Assembly (NCBI GenBank): GCA_903847405.1
Contig: CAINDP010000044.1
Location: 1 to 64,000 of the forward strand
Origin: an uncultured Myxococcales bacterium
GTDB taxonomy: Bacteria; Myxococcota_A; UBA9042; DTJE01
Direction of reading: 5' to 3'
DNA: 64,000 bases
Both the position numbers and the translations under genes were made by a program. Below, piece after piece: positions 52,739-61,467 of the stretch. The notes beneath the pieces were generated by a model. It searched no databases. It saw only the letters and a program-made list of their open reading frames with translations, and was not told where the DNA came from. Position 1 is the stretch's first letter. The number at the start of each line of letters is the position of its first letter.

Positions 52739-53305
52739 ATGGAAGGTCGTCGCAAGTCCGATCGTCAGCCCGAACCGGATGAAGCCCCCGCCCCGGGCGG
52801 GTATCACGCCGCCGTCCGCGACCCGCTGACGGGCGTCTACGTGCGACAGTATTTCAACGAGTTCCTGTTGCGGGAGTGCGCATTCGCCTCCCGTCACGGG
52901 AGCCTCCTCAGCGTGATCCTGGTCCAGGTGGACGCCCTGGACGCCCTGAAGACGCAATGGGGTCCCAAGGCGGCCGAGGTCGTGCTGGCCGGCGTGGCCG
53001 GCAAGATGCGGGGGACGCTGCGGGCCGAGGACATGATCGCCAACTGGGACGAGGGGACCTTCGCCCTCATCCTGCGGGACGTGGACACGGGGACCGCATC
53101 CATCGTGGCCGAGCGTCTGCGGCGGACCGTCGCGGCGGCGAAGGATCTGTTCGACGGGTTCCCCGTGCGGCCGACCGTCAGCGTCGGCCTGGCCACGACG
53201 CACCTGGATCCGGGAGGCCGTCCGACGGACCTGGTTGCCGGGGCGCTGGGGAACCTGAAGCGTGCGGCGGATGCCGGCGGCAACCGCGTGGTGCCGGGGT
53301 TGTGA
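52739..53305 (+). CDS. GGDEF-fold protein with degenerate active site
   Basis: A 188-residue protein, cytoplasmic. A polar N-terminus of about 25 residues precedes a GGDEF-type fold (RDPLTGVYVRQYFNEFL, SVGLATTHLD). The catalytic GGDEF sequence is replaced by NWDEGTFALIL, and the upstream FK..ND..GH stretch reads DALKTQWG. It probably cannot make cyclic di-GMP and may bind nucleotide or a partner instead. ATG at 52739 follows CAGGAGG. It lies 31 bases before udk. Confidence 0.75.
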   Translation: MEGRRKSDRQPEPDEAPAPGGYHAAVRDPLTGVYVRQYFNEFLLRECAFASRHGSLLSVILVQVDALDALKTQWGPKAAEVVLAGVAGKMRGTLRAEDMIANWDEGTFALILRDVDTGTASIVAERLRRTVAAAKDLFDGFPVRPTVSVGLATTHLDPGGRPTDLVAGALGNLKRAADAGGNRVVPGL

Positions 53306-53336
53306 AGTTCCAGGGGCCCGGAAACCAGGACGCATC

Positions 53337-53960
53337 ATGGCAACGGCCTTCGTGATCGGGATCGCGGGTGGAACGGGGTCGGGCAAGACGACGGTGGCGG
53401 ACCTGATCGCCGAGGATCTGGGCCCGGATCGCGTCGCCATGATCATCCAGGACCACTACTACCGGGACCTGTCGCACCTGTCCTTCGAGGAGCGGGCCCG
53501 GTTCAACTTCGACCACCCCGGCGCCATCGACGCCGCGCGGATGGCGGAGGACGTCCGGGCGCTGAAGGCGGGGCTGCCCGTCGAGCGCCCGGTCTACGAT
53601 TTCAAGACGCACACGCGCCTGCCCCGGACCGTGCGGGTCGAGCCCCGGGAAACGCTGATCGTGGAAGGCATCCTGGTGCTGGAACTGGAGGAGATCCGGT
53701 CGCAGATGGACGTGAAACTGTACGTCGAGACCGACGACGACCTGCGGTTCATCCGACGGTTGCGTCGCGACGTGTCCGAGCGGGGCCGCACGGTCGAAAG
53801 CGTCATCGAGCAGTACATGAAGACCGTGCGTCCGATGCACCTGGAGTTCGTCGAAAAGAGCCGGCGTCACGCCGACATCATCCTGCCCTGGCGCGAGTTC
53901 AACCAGACCGGGGTCAGCATGCTGGTCCGGATGCTGCGGTACGGCGTCCAGGACTCGTAG
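53337..53960 (+). CDS. udk: Uridine kinase
   Basis: A 207-residue kinase that phosphorylates uridine or cytidine in pyrimidine salvage. P-loop GGTGSGKTT at residues 11-19, QDHYYRDL, FNFDHPGAID, PVYDFKTHTR and the EGILVLELEEIR motif are all typical of the Udk family. Length agrees with the bacterial enzyme. Possible cotranscription with the GGDEF-fold gene upstream. Confidence 0.93.
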   Translation: MATAFVIGIAGGTGSGKTTVADLIAEDLGPDRVAMIIQDHYYRDLSHLSFEERARFNFDHPGAIDAARMAEDVRALKAGLPVERPVYDFKTHTRLPRTVRVEPRETLIVEGILVLELEEIRSQMDVKLYVETDDDLRFIRRLRRDVSERGRTVESVIEQYMKTVRPMHLEFVEKSRRHADIILPWREFNQTGVSMLVRMLRYGVQDS

Positions 53961-53970
53961 GGCCCCCGCG

Positions 53971-54528
53971 TCAACCCGCGCGCCGCAGCAGCACGGCACG
54001 GCTGAACCGGATCCCGGTCAGCGGCGTCGCCGAAAACCCTGCCGCCTTTGCCCGCGCCACCTCGTCGTCGAACTGCGCACGGCCGACGTGAACCGACGGC
54101 TCGACCACCAGGAAGGTACCGCCCGGCGCCAGGGAATCGCGGACCTGGGCCAGGAAGGCATCGACGCCCGGCACCTCGTGCAGCATCCAGAACGCCAGGG
54201 CGAAGGCGATGCCGGGGGGCAGGGGCAGCGGCTCGGCGGGCTGGGCAGCCCGGGTTTCGATCCGCGACTGGAGCCCCTCCCGCGCGGCGCGCCGGTTCAC
54301 GGCCTCCAGTTGCCGGGCCTGCAGGTCGATGGCGAGGACCCGCCCCGACGGGCCCACGGCGCGGGCCAGACCCAGCGAGAAGTGCCCCATGCCGCAGCCG
54401 ATGTCGGCGACCATGTCCCCGGGGTGGACGAAGGGGCCGACGATGCGCTGCGGATCGTGGATCAGCCGGCGGACCGGGTTGTCGAACGTCCAGGTCAGCC
54501 ACCAGGGACACAGGAAGGGGTGCGGCAT
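53971..54528 (-). CDS. SAM-dependent methyltransferase (class I)
   Basis: A 185-residue methyltransferase. SAM-binding motif VADIGCGMGHFSLGLARAVG, an acidic VLAIDLQARQLEAV and the motif IV stretch FALAFWMLHEV. The N-terminal HPFLCPWWLTWTFDNPVRRL segment is shared by many small methyltransferases from anaerobes. Substrate unknown. ATG at 54528 has GGAGG five bases upstream. Convergent with udk. Confidence 0.85.
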   Translation of the reverse strand: MPHPFLCPWWLTWTFDNPVRRLIHDPQRIVGPFVHPGDMVADIGCGMGHFSLGLARAVGPSGRVLAIDLQARQLEAVNRRAAREGLQSRIETRAAQPAEPLPLPPGIAFALAFWMLHEVPGVDAFLAQVRDSLAPGGTFLVVEPSVHVGRAQFDDEVARAKAAGFSATPLTGIRFSRAVLLRRAG

Positions 54529-54661
54529 GGGGGCCTCCGGTTTGCGCCCCCCGGAGGATAGCGCGGGTCGCCTGGAACGGGAACCTCGGACCCTGCGGAA
54601 AGGCGTGGATTGTCGTGCGGGTGTTGGCGTAGAATCCCGCTGTTTCCACTGGGGGTTCGGA

Positions 54662-57154
54662 ATGCGCGTGCTGGGCTGTGCGATCGTGGCCATGATGCTG
54701 ACGGTGGGGTGCGGGGGCGGGAGTACGGCGACGGACACGGCCCTGCCGGACGTGGCCGGGGACGTCACCCCCGACGTGCCGACGGACGTGCCCCAGGGCG
54801 ACGTGCCCTCCGAAGAAGGGGACGTTCCGCTGGTGGATCTGCCCGAGGAAGTCGCCGACGCGCCGGCGCTGCCGGACCCGGCCTTCATCCACGCGGTGCG
54901 CGAGCACGCGGACAAGGTCGTGGACTCGCCGGCGCTGATCGACGAGCCCGTGCAGTACAGCATGGGCAGCATGCCGGACCCGGAGGTGCGGAAGATCGTC
55001 GTGGTGGGTGACACCGTGTGGGTGGGCACCGGCTCGGGCATCGCCCGCTACAACGCGGTCACGGACGTGTTCGACGGCATCGGGCTGCCCCAGGACCCCT
55101 CGCATCCCGGCCCCCTGGCCATGACCGTCCTGGACATGGCCGCTTCCCCGGACGGCACCTTGATCGCCGTCGCGCTGCGGAACGCGTTCCATATCCTGGG
55201 GGCCGACGGGGACATCCTGCGTTCGTTCACCACCGAGGATCCCACCATCGCCATCGACGTCCAGAACGACGGGTCGCTGGTCGTGGGAACCCAGACCGAC
55301 ATGTGGGCGGCGCCCGCGGCGGGCGATTTCACATCGATCGTGTATTCCGAAGGGTGGGACGTCCGGGACGTGCTGTACGCCGGCGGCAGCCTGTTCACGG
55401 TGACGACCAGCGGCATGGTCTACCGGGACGACCAGCCCCTGACGTTGCCGGAGGAACCCGGTGTCGCGATCGGGCTGGCCCGGGCCGGCGACGACGGCGT
55501 GTTGATCGCGTGCACGAACGGCATCGCGCGGGCCGATTTCAGCGGGGACGTCGAAACGATCCTGCTGCCGGGGAAGGGCGGGCTGCCGACCGACATGGTG
55601 ACGTCGGCGGTGCAGTCCGGGAATTCCGTGCTGGTCGGGCACGCCATCGGCGCGTCGGCCGTCACGATCGCCGGCGGCGTTCCTGCGTCGGCCTTCGATC
55701 ACTACGTGGGCGAGCGGTGGATTGCAAACAACGCGGTCATGGCCGTCGCGATCGATTCCAGCGGATCGCGCTGGCTGGGCACGCCCGGCGGCGCGACGCG
55801 CGTCCGGCTCAGCAACCGGCGCATCGCCGACAAGGTGGGCCCGACCTTCGATCTGTGGATGGCCCATTTCTGGCGCATGGGCGGCTTCCTGATGTCCGAC
55901 GCGGGGACCGACGACGCGTGGAACCCGACGGTCTGGACCACCAGCGACTACGACAACGACGGTCTGTGGACCCAGATGGGCATCGGCGCGCTGTGCATGG
56001 CCTACAGCGTCACCCAGGACGAGAAGTACTACCAGGCCGCCCGCAAGGCCATGGACAACATGTTCCTGCTGATCGACGTACCCGCCGTGGACTTCGAACA
56101 GACCAGCCTGGGCCGCGGGTTCATCACGCGCTCGCTGGTGCGGGAGGACGAGGGCGCGCTGTACACCAGCAAACTGACCCAGACGAACTGGCACCCGGTG
56201 ACCTACAAGGGCCTCAACTACGTCTGGAAGGACGACACCTCGTCCGACGAAACCACCGGGCATTTCTTCGGCTTCCCCCTGTTCTACGACCTCTGCGCGA
56301 AGGACGACGCCGAGCGGGCCGCGGTGGCCGAGCATGCCGGGGCCCTGGCGAAGTACATCGTGGACGGCGGGTACACCCTGCGGGACCTGGACGGCATGCC
56401 CACGTCGTTCGGGCACTACGAGCCGTCGCACGTCAGCATCGCGGTGGACGGCCTGGTGACGTGCAGTGACAACGGGTACTCGATCGACGACTGCGTGGGC
56501 GCGATGTACGGCGCGGGTTGGCTGAACGGGATCGAGATTCTGGGCCACCTGCTGGCGACCTGGCACATGACGGGCGACCGGTTCTTCTACGACGCCTACG
56601 AAACCCTCATCAGCACGCACCGGTATGACGAGGTTGCCGTAACCTCCCGGGACGCGGAAACCGTCACGAACCCGAAACTGGCGAACCACTCCGATCACGA
56701 ACTGGCGATGCTGGCCTACGCGACCCTGATCCGGTACGAACCGAATGCCGACCGTCGGGCGAAGTGGATCGATTCGCTGCTGGGAATGTACGAGTTCGAA
56801 ATCCCGGAACGGCAGCCCCTGTGGGCCGCCATCGTGGCCCTGGCGACGGCGGGCCAGGCGGAGGTCCCCGCGGCGGTCCAGACCCTGCGCGAAATGCCGC
56901 AGGACCTGCGGGATTGGGCCGTGGACAACACCCACCGGAAGGACGCGGTCCATGGACCCAGCGACCGCTTCGAGAACCCGCAGTGGACCACGGTCTTCCC
57001 GTATGACGAAATCCGCACGATGTGGTGGAACGGGAACCCCTACGCGGTGGCCGGCGGTTCCTGGGGCCGCAACACGGTCAGTCCCACCGCGTTCCAGTTG
57101 GCGTATTGGGCCCAGCGGTATGCCGGCATCCTGGTCGATCCGCCCGCGAAGTAG
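54662..57154 (+). CDS. Large lipoprotein: Asp/Pro spacer, beta-propeller, alpha-toroid-like C-terminus
   Basis: An 830-residue lipoprotein (signal ending LTVGC). Residues 25-65 are an Asp/Pro-rich spacer with repeated DVP units (TPDVPTDVPQGDVP). Residues about 95-385 show repeating strands with VWVGTGSGIARY, DGTLIAVAL, DGSLVVGTQ, GVLIACTNGIAR and SRWLGTPGGATR, as in the propeller domains of two-component-type sensors. The C-terminal 430 residues are helical with paired repeats (TQMGIGALCMAYSVTQDEKYY, FFYDAYETLISTH) as in (alpha/alpha)6 glycan-active folds. No catalytic residues can be assigned. A role in surface glycan recognition is possible. Confidence 0.72.
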   Translation: MRVLGCAIVAMMLTVGCGGGSTATDTALPDVAGDVTPDVPTDVPQGDVPSEEGDVPLVDLPEEVADAPALPDPAFIHAVREHADKVVDSPALIDEPVQYSMGSMPDPEVRKIVVVGDTVWVGTGSGIARYNAVTDVFDGIGLPQDPSHPGPLAMTVLDMAASPDGTLIAVALRNAFHILGADGDILRSFTTEDPTIAIDVQNDGSLVVGTQTDMWAAPAAGDFTSIVYSEGWDVRDVLYAGGSLFTVTTSGMVYRDDQPLTLPEEPGVAIGLARAGDDGVLIACTNGIARADFSGDVETILLPGKGGLPTDMVTSAVQSGNSVLVGHAIGASAVTIAGGVPASAFDHYVGERWIANNAVMAVAIDSSGSRWLGTPGGATRVRLSNRRIADKVGPTFDLWMAHFWRMGGFLMSDAGTDDAWNPTVWTTSDYDNDGLWTQMGIGALCMAYSVTQDEKYYQAARKAMDNMFLLIDVPAVDFEQTSLGRGFITRSLVREDEGALYTSKLTQTNWHPVTYKGLNYVWKDDTSSDETTGHFFGFPLFYDLCAKDDAERAAVAEHAGALAKYIVDGGYTLRDLDGMPTSFGHYEPSHVSIAVDGLVTCSDNGYSIDDCVGAMYGAGWLNGIEILGHLLATWHMTGDRFFYDAYETLISTHRYDEVAVTSRDAETVTNPKLANHSDHELAMLAYATLIRYEPNADRRAKWIDSLLGMYEFEIPERQPLWAAIVALATAGQAEVPAAVQTLREMPQDLRDWAVDNTHRKDAVHGPSDRFENPQWTTVFPYDEIRTMWWNGNPYAVAGGSWGRNTVSPTAFQLAYWAQRYAGILVDPPAK

Positions 57155-57175
57155 GCCCCGCGCCGCGAGGCCGAT

Positions 57176-57739
57176 CTAGCCGACGTTCGAGCGCAGCGGC
57201 TTCGGCGTTCCGAAATCCTTCAGCCACGCACGATCCCGCGCACCGTCCCGCGCCTTCTTTTCCTGGAAGGCCGCCACCACTTCGGGCGGCAGGTGGGCGA
57301 AGGCGTCCTTCAGTTGCAGGGGGCGGCGCAGGGGCTCCTGGCCGATTTCCAGGGCGTCGCACAGGTAGATGATGCGATCACCCGAGTCCAGGCGATCGAC
57401 GATGCGCAGTTCCATCCAGCCGCAGGTGCCGGGCAGGACCGGCAGCCCCGAGCGGGTCTGGCCCAGGGGGATGCCGGCGAACTTGTCCACGTCCTGGCTG
57501 GACGACAGGCCGAAGACCCGCAGCCACTCCAGTTGGTCCTCGGCCAGCAGGTGCAGGACGAAGCGGCCGGTCTCGCGGATCAGCGTGTGCGTGAAGTTGA
57601 GGGGCGACAGGACCACGACGACCCGCGTGGCCTCGGGGACCAGGGACGCGGGGAGGGTCCAGGTGGTGACCTGTCCCGCGATGCGATCCCCGCTGCGCGC
57701 CGTGATGACGTAGACCTCGTGGTTCGTGTGCTGGAACAT
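57176..57739 (-). CDS. Flavin reductase-like (FMN-binding split barrel) protein
   Basis: A 187-residue protein with the flavin-reductase-like fold. VYVITARSGDRIAGQVTTWTLPASLVP matches the N-terminal FMN-binding strands, followed by FVLHLLAEDQLEW and a GIPLGQTRSGLPVLPGTCGWMELRIVD stretch. It may bind FMN as an NAD(P)H:flavin reductase or as a flavodoxin-like electron carrier. The ATG at 57739 is preferred to a GTG two codons upstream. Confidence 0.82.
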   Translation of the reverse strand: MFQHTNHEVYVITARSGDRIAGQVTTWTLPASLVPEATRVVVVLSPLNFTHTLIRETGRFVLHLLAEDQLEWLRVFGLSSSQDVDKFAGIPLGQTRSGLPVLPGTCGWMELRIVDRLDSGDRIIYLCDALEIGQEPLRRPLQLKDAFAHLPPEVVAAFQEKKARDGARDRAWLKDFGTPKPLRSNVG

Positions 57740-57754
57740 GCGCACCCCCGATCG

Positions 57755-58582
57755 TCAGGTGGCCTCGAGAACCTGGCTTGCCAGCAGCGCCAGCGTGACC
57801 AGCGCCAGGAGCATCCGGTACCAGCCGAAGCCGGCCAGGCTGCGCCGCGTGAGGTAGCCGACCATCCAGCGGATCGCCAGGGCTGCCGACACGAACGCGG
57901 CGACCAGTCCGATCGCGACGGACGCGCCGCCCAGGTTCGTCAGCATCGCCGCGCCCGAGGACAGCGTTTCCTTCCCGGTTGCGGCGAACAGGGTCACGAC
58001 GCCCAGCAGGAAGCTGAATTCGACCGCCGCCGTCAGGCTGAGGCCCACTGCGAGGCCCCCGAGGATGGTCGCCAGGCTGCGGCTGACCCCGGGCCACATG
58101 GCGACCACCTGGACCAGGCCGATGACGAGGGCCGTGCGGGCGGTCAACTGCTCGATGGTGGCGCCGGCGCCGGCGTCGATGCCCTCCCGGCGGCGCGACA
58201 CCCAGACGATGACCGCCCCGCCCACCAGCCACGCCGCGGCGACGACCCAAAGGTTGAACAGCGAGGCCTTGATGACGCGACCGAACAGCAGGCCGACGAC
58301 CCCCGCCGGGACGAAGGCCAGCACCAGGTGCAGGCCCAGGCGGAACCCCGCCGGATCGCGACCGACCAGGCCCCGGAAGACCGACCGGACGCGGGACCAG
58401 AACAGGCCGACGACCGCCAGGATCGCGCCGAACTGCACGATGATCGCGAATGCGGTGTCGGACTCGGTTTCGCCAATCCCCATCGCACGCTGGGCCAGGA
58501 TCAGGTGGCCCGTGGACGACACGGGGAGGAACTCGGTGACGCCCTCGACGATGCCGAGGACCAGGGCCTGGAGCCAGTCCAT
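57755..58582 (-). CDS. uppP: Undecaprenyl-diphosphatase (BacA/UppP)
   Basis: A 275-residue membrane enzyme that recycles undecaprenyl diphosphate, the lipid carrier for peptidoglycan. The N-terminal motif IVEGVTEFLPVSSTGHL and the second catalytic motif PGVSRSLATI are complete, with about eight membrane helices. ATG at 58582 follows GAGGT. A strong minus-strand promoter at 58691-58719 lies upstream of a type A repeat, so the repeat falls in the transcribed leader. Confidence 0.95.
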   Translation of the reverse strand: MDWLQALVLGIVEGVTEFLPVSSTGHLILAQRAMGIGETESDTAFAIIVQFGAILAVVGLFWSRVRSVFRGLVGRDPAGFRLGLHLVLAFVPAGVVGLLFGRVIKASLFNLWVVAAAWLVGGAVIVWVSRRREGIDAGAGATIEQLTARTALVIGLVQVVAMWPGVSRSLATILGGLAVGLSLTAAVEFSFLLGVVTLFAATGKETLSSGAAMLTNLGGASVAIGLVAAFVSAALAIRWMVGYLTRRSLAGFGWYRMLLALVTLALLASQVLEAT

Positions 58583-58615
58583 GACGACCTCACGAAAACC
58601 GGTTCGACTGTTCCT

Positions 58616-58683
58616 CTCGAGCGCGCAGGCGCAGGCGACGGGTTTCCTCAGGAAACTCTCGCCGTAGCCGAAGCCGACTCGGG
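58616..58683 (+). repeat. Structured repeat, type A, copy 2
   Basis: A 68-bp element bounded by CTCGAG and CTCGGG, with inner stems GGCGA (58634-58638) to TCGCC (58659-58663) and GTTTCC (58642) to GGAAAC (58651) around loop TCA. It lies in the leader of uppP. The following flank CGATCCAATG resembles that of copy 1. Confidence 0.85.
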
Positions 58684-58690
58684 ACGATCC

Positions 58691-58719
58691 AATGTACGAC
58701 GGGGGAGGGGGGTGGTCAA
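58691..58719 (-). promoter_or_regulatory. Candidate uppP promoter
   Basis: On the minus strand, TTGACC (58719-58714) and TACATT (58696-58691) are 17 bp apart. Transcription would start near 58684, giving a leader of about 100 nt containing the structured repeat. Confidence 0.55.
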
Positions 58720-58779
58720 CGTGACGGCCATCCGGCCGAAGGCGCAAGGGCGGACACCGGGCGCGCGATGGTCGTCCGA

Positions 58780-58808
58780 TTGACAGCAACCGGGGCCGCC
58801 GCTAGCAT
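58780..58808 (+). promoter_or_regulatory. Strong candidate trpS promoter, leaderless
   Basis: TTGACA (58780-58785) and TAGCAT (58803-58808) are 17 bp apart. The -10 ends eight bases before the ATG at 58817, so transcription would begin at or next to the start codon. No Shine-Dalgarno is present. Confidence 0.6.
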
Positions 58809-58816
58809 CCGCGACC

Positions 58817-59800
58817 ATGAAGAAGCGCATCCTTTCCGGGATCCAGCCCTCAGGTCGCCTGCATGTCGGAAACTGGTTCGGCGCGATCCGCCAGCACGTG
58901 AGGCTGCAGGACGAAGGCCACGACTGTTTCTACTTCGTGGCCAACTACCACGCGTTGACGTCCACGCAGGACCGCGAGCGTCTGACCGACGCGACGCGGC
59001 ACATCGTGATGGGCTACCTGGCCCTGGGCATCGATCCGGAACGCAGCACGCTGTTCCTGCAGAGCGACGTGCCCCAGGTGGTCGAACTGGCGTGGTTCCT
59101 GAACTGCGTCTGCCCGATGGGCCTGCTGGAGCGCGCGACGTCCTACAAGGACAAGGTGGCGCGCGGCATGATGGCGAACGTCGGGTTGTTTGCCTACCCG
59201 GTCCTGCAGGCGGCGGACATCACGGCGTACGACGCGAACCTGGTGCCGGTGGGCGCGGATCAAAAGCAGCACCTGGAAATCACGCGGGACCTGGTCGGCA
59301 AGCTGAACCAGGTGTACGGCGCGAACCTGCTGGTCGAACCCGAACCGTTCATCGTGGAATCGGTGGCGGTCGTGCCGGGGCTGGACGGCCAGAAGATGTC
59401 GAAGTCCTACGACAACACCATCGAGATCTTCACGGCCCCGAAGGCGACGTCCAAGCGCGTGATGCAGATCGTGACGGACTCGACGCCCCTGGAAGACCCG
59501 AAGGACCCGGCGACGTGCAACGTGTTCGCGCTGCTGAAGCTGTTCGCGACCGCGGAAGAAACGGCGGAAATCGCCGATTCGTACCGCCGCGGGGGGTACG
59601 GGTACGGACACGCCAAGAAGCGCCTGGGCGAACTGGTCAACGAGGCCTTCGGGCCTGCCCGGGAGCGCTATGCCGAACTGGAGGCCCACCCCGATCACGT
59701 GACCGACGTGATGCGCGAGGGGGGGAAGAAGGCGAGGGCGGTGGCGGAAGCGACCCTGGCCCGCGTTCGCGAAGCCGCCGGGATCCTCACGAACCGCTGA
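58817..59800 (+). CDS. trpS: Tryptophanyl-tRNA synthetase
   Basis: A 327-residue class I aminoacyl-tRNA synthetase charging tRNA-Trp. The HIGH-type motif is QPSGRLHVGNWFG near the N-terminus and the KMSKS motif is KMSKSYDNT. The N-terminus ILSGIQPSG and VGADQKQHLEITRD are characteristic for TrpS. Full length. It has no ribosome binding site and a promoter directly against the start codon, implying leaderless translation. Confidence 0.95.
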   Translation: MKKRILSGIQPSGRLHVGNWFGAIRQHVRLQDEGHDCFYFVANYHALTSTQDRERLTDATRHIVMGYLALGIDPERSTLFLQSDVPQVVELAWFLNCVCPMGLLERATSYKDKVARGMMANVGLFAYPVLQAADITAYDANLVPVGADQKQHLEITRDLVGKLNQVYGANLLVEPEPFIVESVAVVPGLDGQKMSKSYDNTIEIFTAPKATSKRVMQIVTDSTPLEDPKDPATCNVFALLKLFATAEETAEIADSYRRGGYGYGHAKKRLGELVNEAFGPARERYAELEAHPDHVTDVMREGGKKARAVAEATLARVREAAGILTNR

Positions 59801-59833
59801 CGGGCGTCCGGCGCCGTCGCCCGGTCCTGCACC

Positions 59834-61453
59834 TCACGAATCCCACCCACGCCCCGGTTCGATGCGGGCCCACCGCGACACGATCGACTCCGCAGCCCGC
59901 AGGCCGTCCACCGCGGCAGACACGATCCCGCCCGCGTGGCCGGCGCCCTCGCCCGCGGGGAACAGGCCCGCGATGGGGGATTCGCAGGCGTCGTCCCGGG
60001 GAATGCGGACCGGGGAGGACGTACGGGTTTCGACCCCCGTCAGGATCGCATCGGGTCGGGCGAACCCGGCCATGCGGCGGTCCAGGAAGGGCAGGGCCGC
60101 GCGCAACGTGGCGGTCACGGGGCCGGGCAGGCACGCCGAAAGGTCGCAGGGCCGGACGCCCCGGGGGAAGGACGGCGCGATCCGACCGAAGGTCGTGGAA
60201 TCGCGGCCCGCCAGGAAGTCCCCGACGGTCTGGGCGGGGCCGACATGGCCGCCGCCGCCGGCCTCGAAGGCCAGGCGCTCGTGGTGTCGCTGGAATTCGG
60301 CGCCCGACAGGGGGGTGCCGCCGGGGAAGTCTTCCGGACCGACGGTGACCACCAGCGCGCTGTTGGCGTTGCGGCCGTCCCGGGCGTGGAGGCTCATGCC
60401 GTTCGTGACGACGTGTCCCGGTTCGCTGCAGGCCGCGACCACGGTTCCGCCCGGGCACATGCAGAAGGTGTACGCACCGCGGCCCGACGGGGCCTGCCAG
60501 GCCAACTGGTACGATGCGGGCCCCAGGCGCGGGTGTCCGGCCAGATCGCGGTACTGGGCGCGGTCGATGTCCGCCTGGAGGTGCTCGATGCGGACACCCA
60601 CGGCGAAGGCCTTGGGCTCCAGCGCCAGACCGCGCCGGACCAGCATGGCGAACGTGTCCCGCGCGCTGTGGCCGATGGCGAGGATCGCCGCGCCGCAGGG
60701 GATCCGCTCGCCCCCCCCGACCTCGACGCCGACGATGCGGCCTCCTTCGACGATCAGGTCCGTGACCGGCGCGTTGAAGCGGACCTCCGCGCCCAGGTCC
60801 AGCAGCGTCGCCCTCAGGACGCGGATCACGTCCCGGAGGCGATCGGTGCCCACGTGGGGGCGCCAGGACCAGGCGACCTCGTCGGGGGCCCCCGCGCGGA
60901 CCAGTTCGTCGGTCACCAGGGCGCATCGCGGGTCCTTGATGCGTGTGGTCAGTTTTCCGTCGCTGAAGGTTCCGGCGCCGCCCTCGCCGAACTGCACGTT
61001 GCTGTCGGGGTCCAGGACGCCGGTGCTCCAGAACCGCGCGACCGCCCCGACGCGGGCCTCCACCGGATCGCCGCGTTCCAGCAGGATCGGCCGGTAGCCC
61101 AGGCGTGCCAGCAGCAGCCCGGCGAACAGACCCGCGGGCCCGGTGCCGATGACGACCGGGCGCGCGGCCAGGACCTGCGTGCCGGACGGGGGCGGGGCAT
61201 AGTGGAAGTCGGGGGTCGGCTCGACGTCGGCATCGCCGTGCAGGCAGGCGAGGGCGCCGGCCTCGTCCCGGACCGCGACGTCCACGGACAGGACGAAGGC
61301 CAGGGCGCCCCGGCGGCGGGCGTCGACGGAGCGGCGGACCACGCGCAGCGACCGGATCCGGCCGGTTCCCACGCGCAGGCGGGCCGCGACGATACCCAGG
61401 ACCTTGTCGTCGTCGGCTTCGACCGGCACCCGGACACCGGACACGCGGATCAC
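59834..61453 (-). CDS. FAD-dependent dehydrogenase (COG2509 type)
   Basis: A 539-residue flavoprotein. An N-terminal domain of about 90 residues precedes the FAD-binding Rossmann motif VVIGTGPAGLFAGLLLA. Later family motifs are EGGAGTFSDGKL, GHSARDTFAML, YTFCMCPGG and the C-terminal GEGAGHAGGIVSAA. These match the uncharacterised FAD-dependent dehydrogenases of the COG2509 group. The partner and substrate are unknown. It starts at GTG 61453 with GGAGG five bases upstream, 14 bases after the multihaem cytochrome gene, so the two are cotranscribed. Confidence 0.85.
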   Translation of the reverse strand: MIRVSGVRVPVEADDDKVLGIVAARLRVGTGRIRSLRVVRRSVDARRRGALAFVLSVDVAVRDEAGALACLHGDADVEPTPDFHYAPPPSGTQVLAARPVVIGTGPAGLFAGLLLARLGYRPILLERGDPVEARVGAVARFWSTGVLDPDSNVQFGEGGAGTFSDGKLTTRIKDPRCALVTDELVRAGAPDEVAWSWRPHVGTDRLRDVIRVLRATLLDLGAEVRFNAPVTDLIVEGGRIVGVEVGGGERIPCGAAILAIGHSARDTFAMLVRRGLALEPKAFAVGVRIEHLQADIDRAQYRDLAGHPRLGPASYQLAWQAPSGRGAYTFCMCPGGTVVAACSEPGHVVTNGMSLHARDGRNANSALVVTVGPEDFPGGTPLSGAEFQRHHERLAFEAGGGGHVGPAQTVGDFLAGRDSTTFGRIAPSFPRGVRPCDLSACLPGPVTATLRAALPFLDRRMAGFARPDAILTGVETRTSSPVRIPRDDACESPIAGLFPAGEGAGHAGGIVSAAVDGLRAAESIVSRWARIEPGRGWDS

Positions 61454-61467
61454 CAGGACCTCCAGCG

